The notes under the pieces: generated by a model
What the model was told of the DNA's origin: nothing
Seen by the model: only the letters and a program-made list of their open reading frames with translations
Databases searched by the model: none
In this document: piece after piece, positions 55,769 through 55,854 of the stretch
Position numbering within the stretch: position 1 is the stretch's first letter
How the letters are laid out: every line of letters begins with the position of its first letter
Origin: Aeromonas salmonicida subsp. salmonicida
GTDB taxonomy: Bacteria > Pseudomonadota > Gammaproteobacteria > Enterobacterales > Aeromonadaceae
Direction: 5' to 3'
Length of the DNA: 55,854 nucleotides
NCBI RefSeq assembly: GCF_001643305.1
Contig: NZ_LSGW01000056.1
Span: 33,231-89,084, forward strand
Made by a program: the position numbers and the translations under genes

Positions 55769-55854
55769 GAGCCTGTAAATAATTCTGTGTAACTGCACAC
55801 TCCATTACAGGTGACCTTTCAGGCGATCACCGAACTCGATCATAAAGCGATTCA
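55769..55854 (-). mobile_element. Right end of a probable IS256-family insertion sequence, continuing beyond the window
   Basis: The boundary sequence GAGCCTGTAAATAATTCTG (about 55769-55787, continuing TGTAA) has the look of IS256-family terminal repeats. The end of a transposase-like frame lies just inside it on the minus strand. The other end and target duplication are outside the window, so the family call is tentative. Confidence 0.55.
55805..55854 (-). CDS. C-terminal fragment of a probable IS256-type (mutator) transposase
   Basis: The only minus-strand frame with coding character at the window edge ends NRFMIEFGDRLKGHL, stop TAA at 55805-55807. The pattern (Asn-x-Phe...FGDR...L) is like the final helix of mutator-type transposases. 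Only 15 residues are visible, so identity depends on the adjacent terminal-repeat-like sequence. Confidence 0.45.
   Translation of the reverse strand, partial: NRFMIEFGDRLKGHL

Overview
The window reads as chromosomal DNA of a gammaproteobacterium, most likely Aeromonas. It is GC-rich, uses Aeromonas-like codons, and combines azurin, a grpE-dnaK-dnaJ block divergent from nadK-recN, LexA, Fur, CRP and sigma-32 type sites, and MacAB. It is mainly core and metabolic sequence. The last ~600 bases are AT-richer and run into what looks like the end of an IS256-family element. No rRNA, tRNA, CRISPR array or prophage was seen.

Layout. 1-9.3 kb holds miscellaneous genes: a partial multihaem cytochrome c, a DUF3634-like gene with a nonsense codon, a nucleoside hydrolase, HutD, a tiny secreted protein, azurin, ApbE, a frameshifted receiver-TPR protein, a pentapeptide-repeat membrane protein and exonuclease III. 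9.4-14.0 kb is a two-gene multidrug RND pump. 14.8-20.7 kb is a copper/silver efflux operon behind a CueR-type promoter (small membrane protein, CusB with a fused CusF domain, CusA, and a frameshifted CusF). 20.8-24.6 kb holds LplA and a four-part sensor (NMT1-like binding domain, PAS, GGDEF, hemerythrin). 24.7-30.4 kb is a persulfide-type ArsR regulator with two YeeE/YedE half-transporters, an RND adaptor and an RND permease. It faces a YgaP-like membrane protein across a large palindrome. 30.7-32.1 kb has a free-standing MgtC-C-terminal-like domain and MgtC. 32.1-38.6 kb is the sucrose regulon (scrR, scrB with a frameshift, scrA, scrK, scrY) with ScrR operators and CRP-like sites. 38.9-45.8 kb is the heat-shock and SOS block. 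46.3-52.9 kb has family II pyrophosphatase, a Usp-like protein and a MacA-MacB-outer membrane channel operon. 53.0-55.2 kb has a siderophore-interacting protein and a DAHP synthase, each behind a Fur box.

Themes. Four separate tripartite-type efflux systems lie within 45 kb: two HAE-type RND, one heavy-metal RND and MacAB. Only MacAB brings its own outer membrane channel, so the others presumably use channels encoded elsewhere. Iron appears to control both the reductase that would release iron from siderophores and a DAHP synthase feeding chorismate, which implies a catechol siderophore. At least four genes are broken by one small lesion each (DUF3634, receiver-TPR, cusF, scrB) and a fifth seems to have lost its channel pore. 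This may be real gene decay or residual sequence error. The most system-like locus is the sulfur-type regulator/YeeE/RND cluster at 24.7-30.4 kb.
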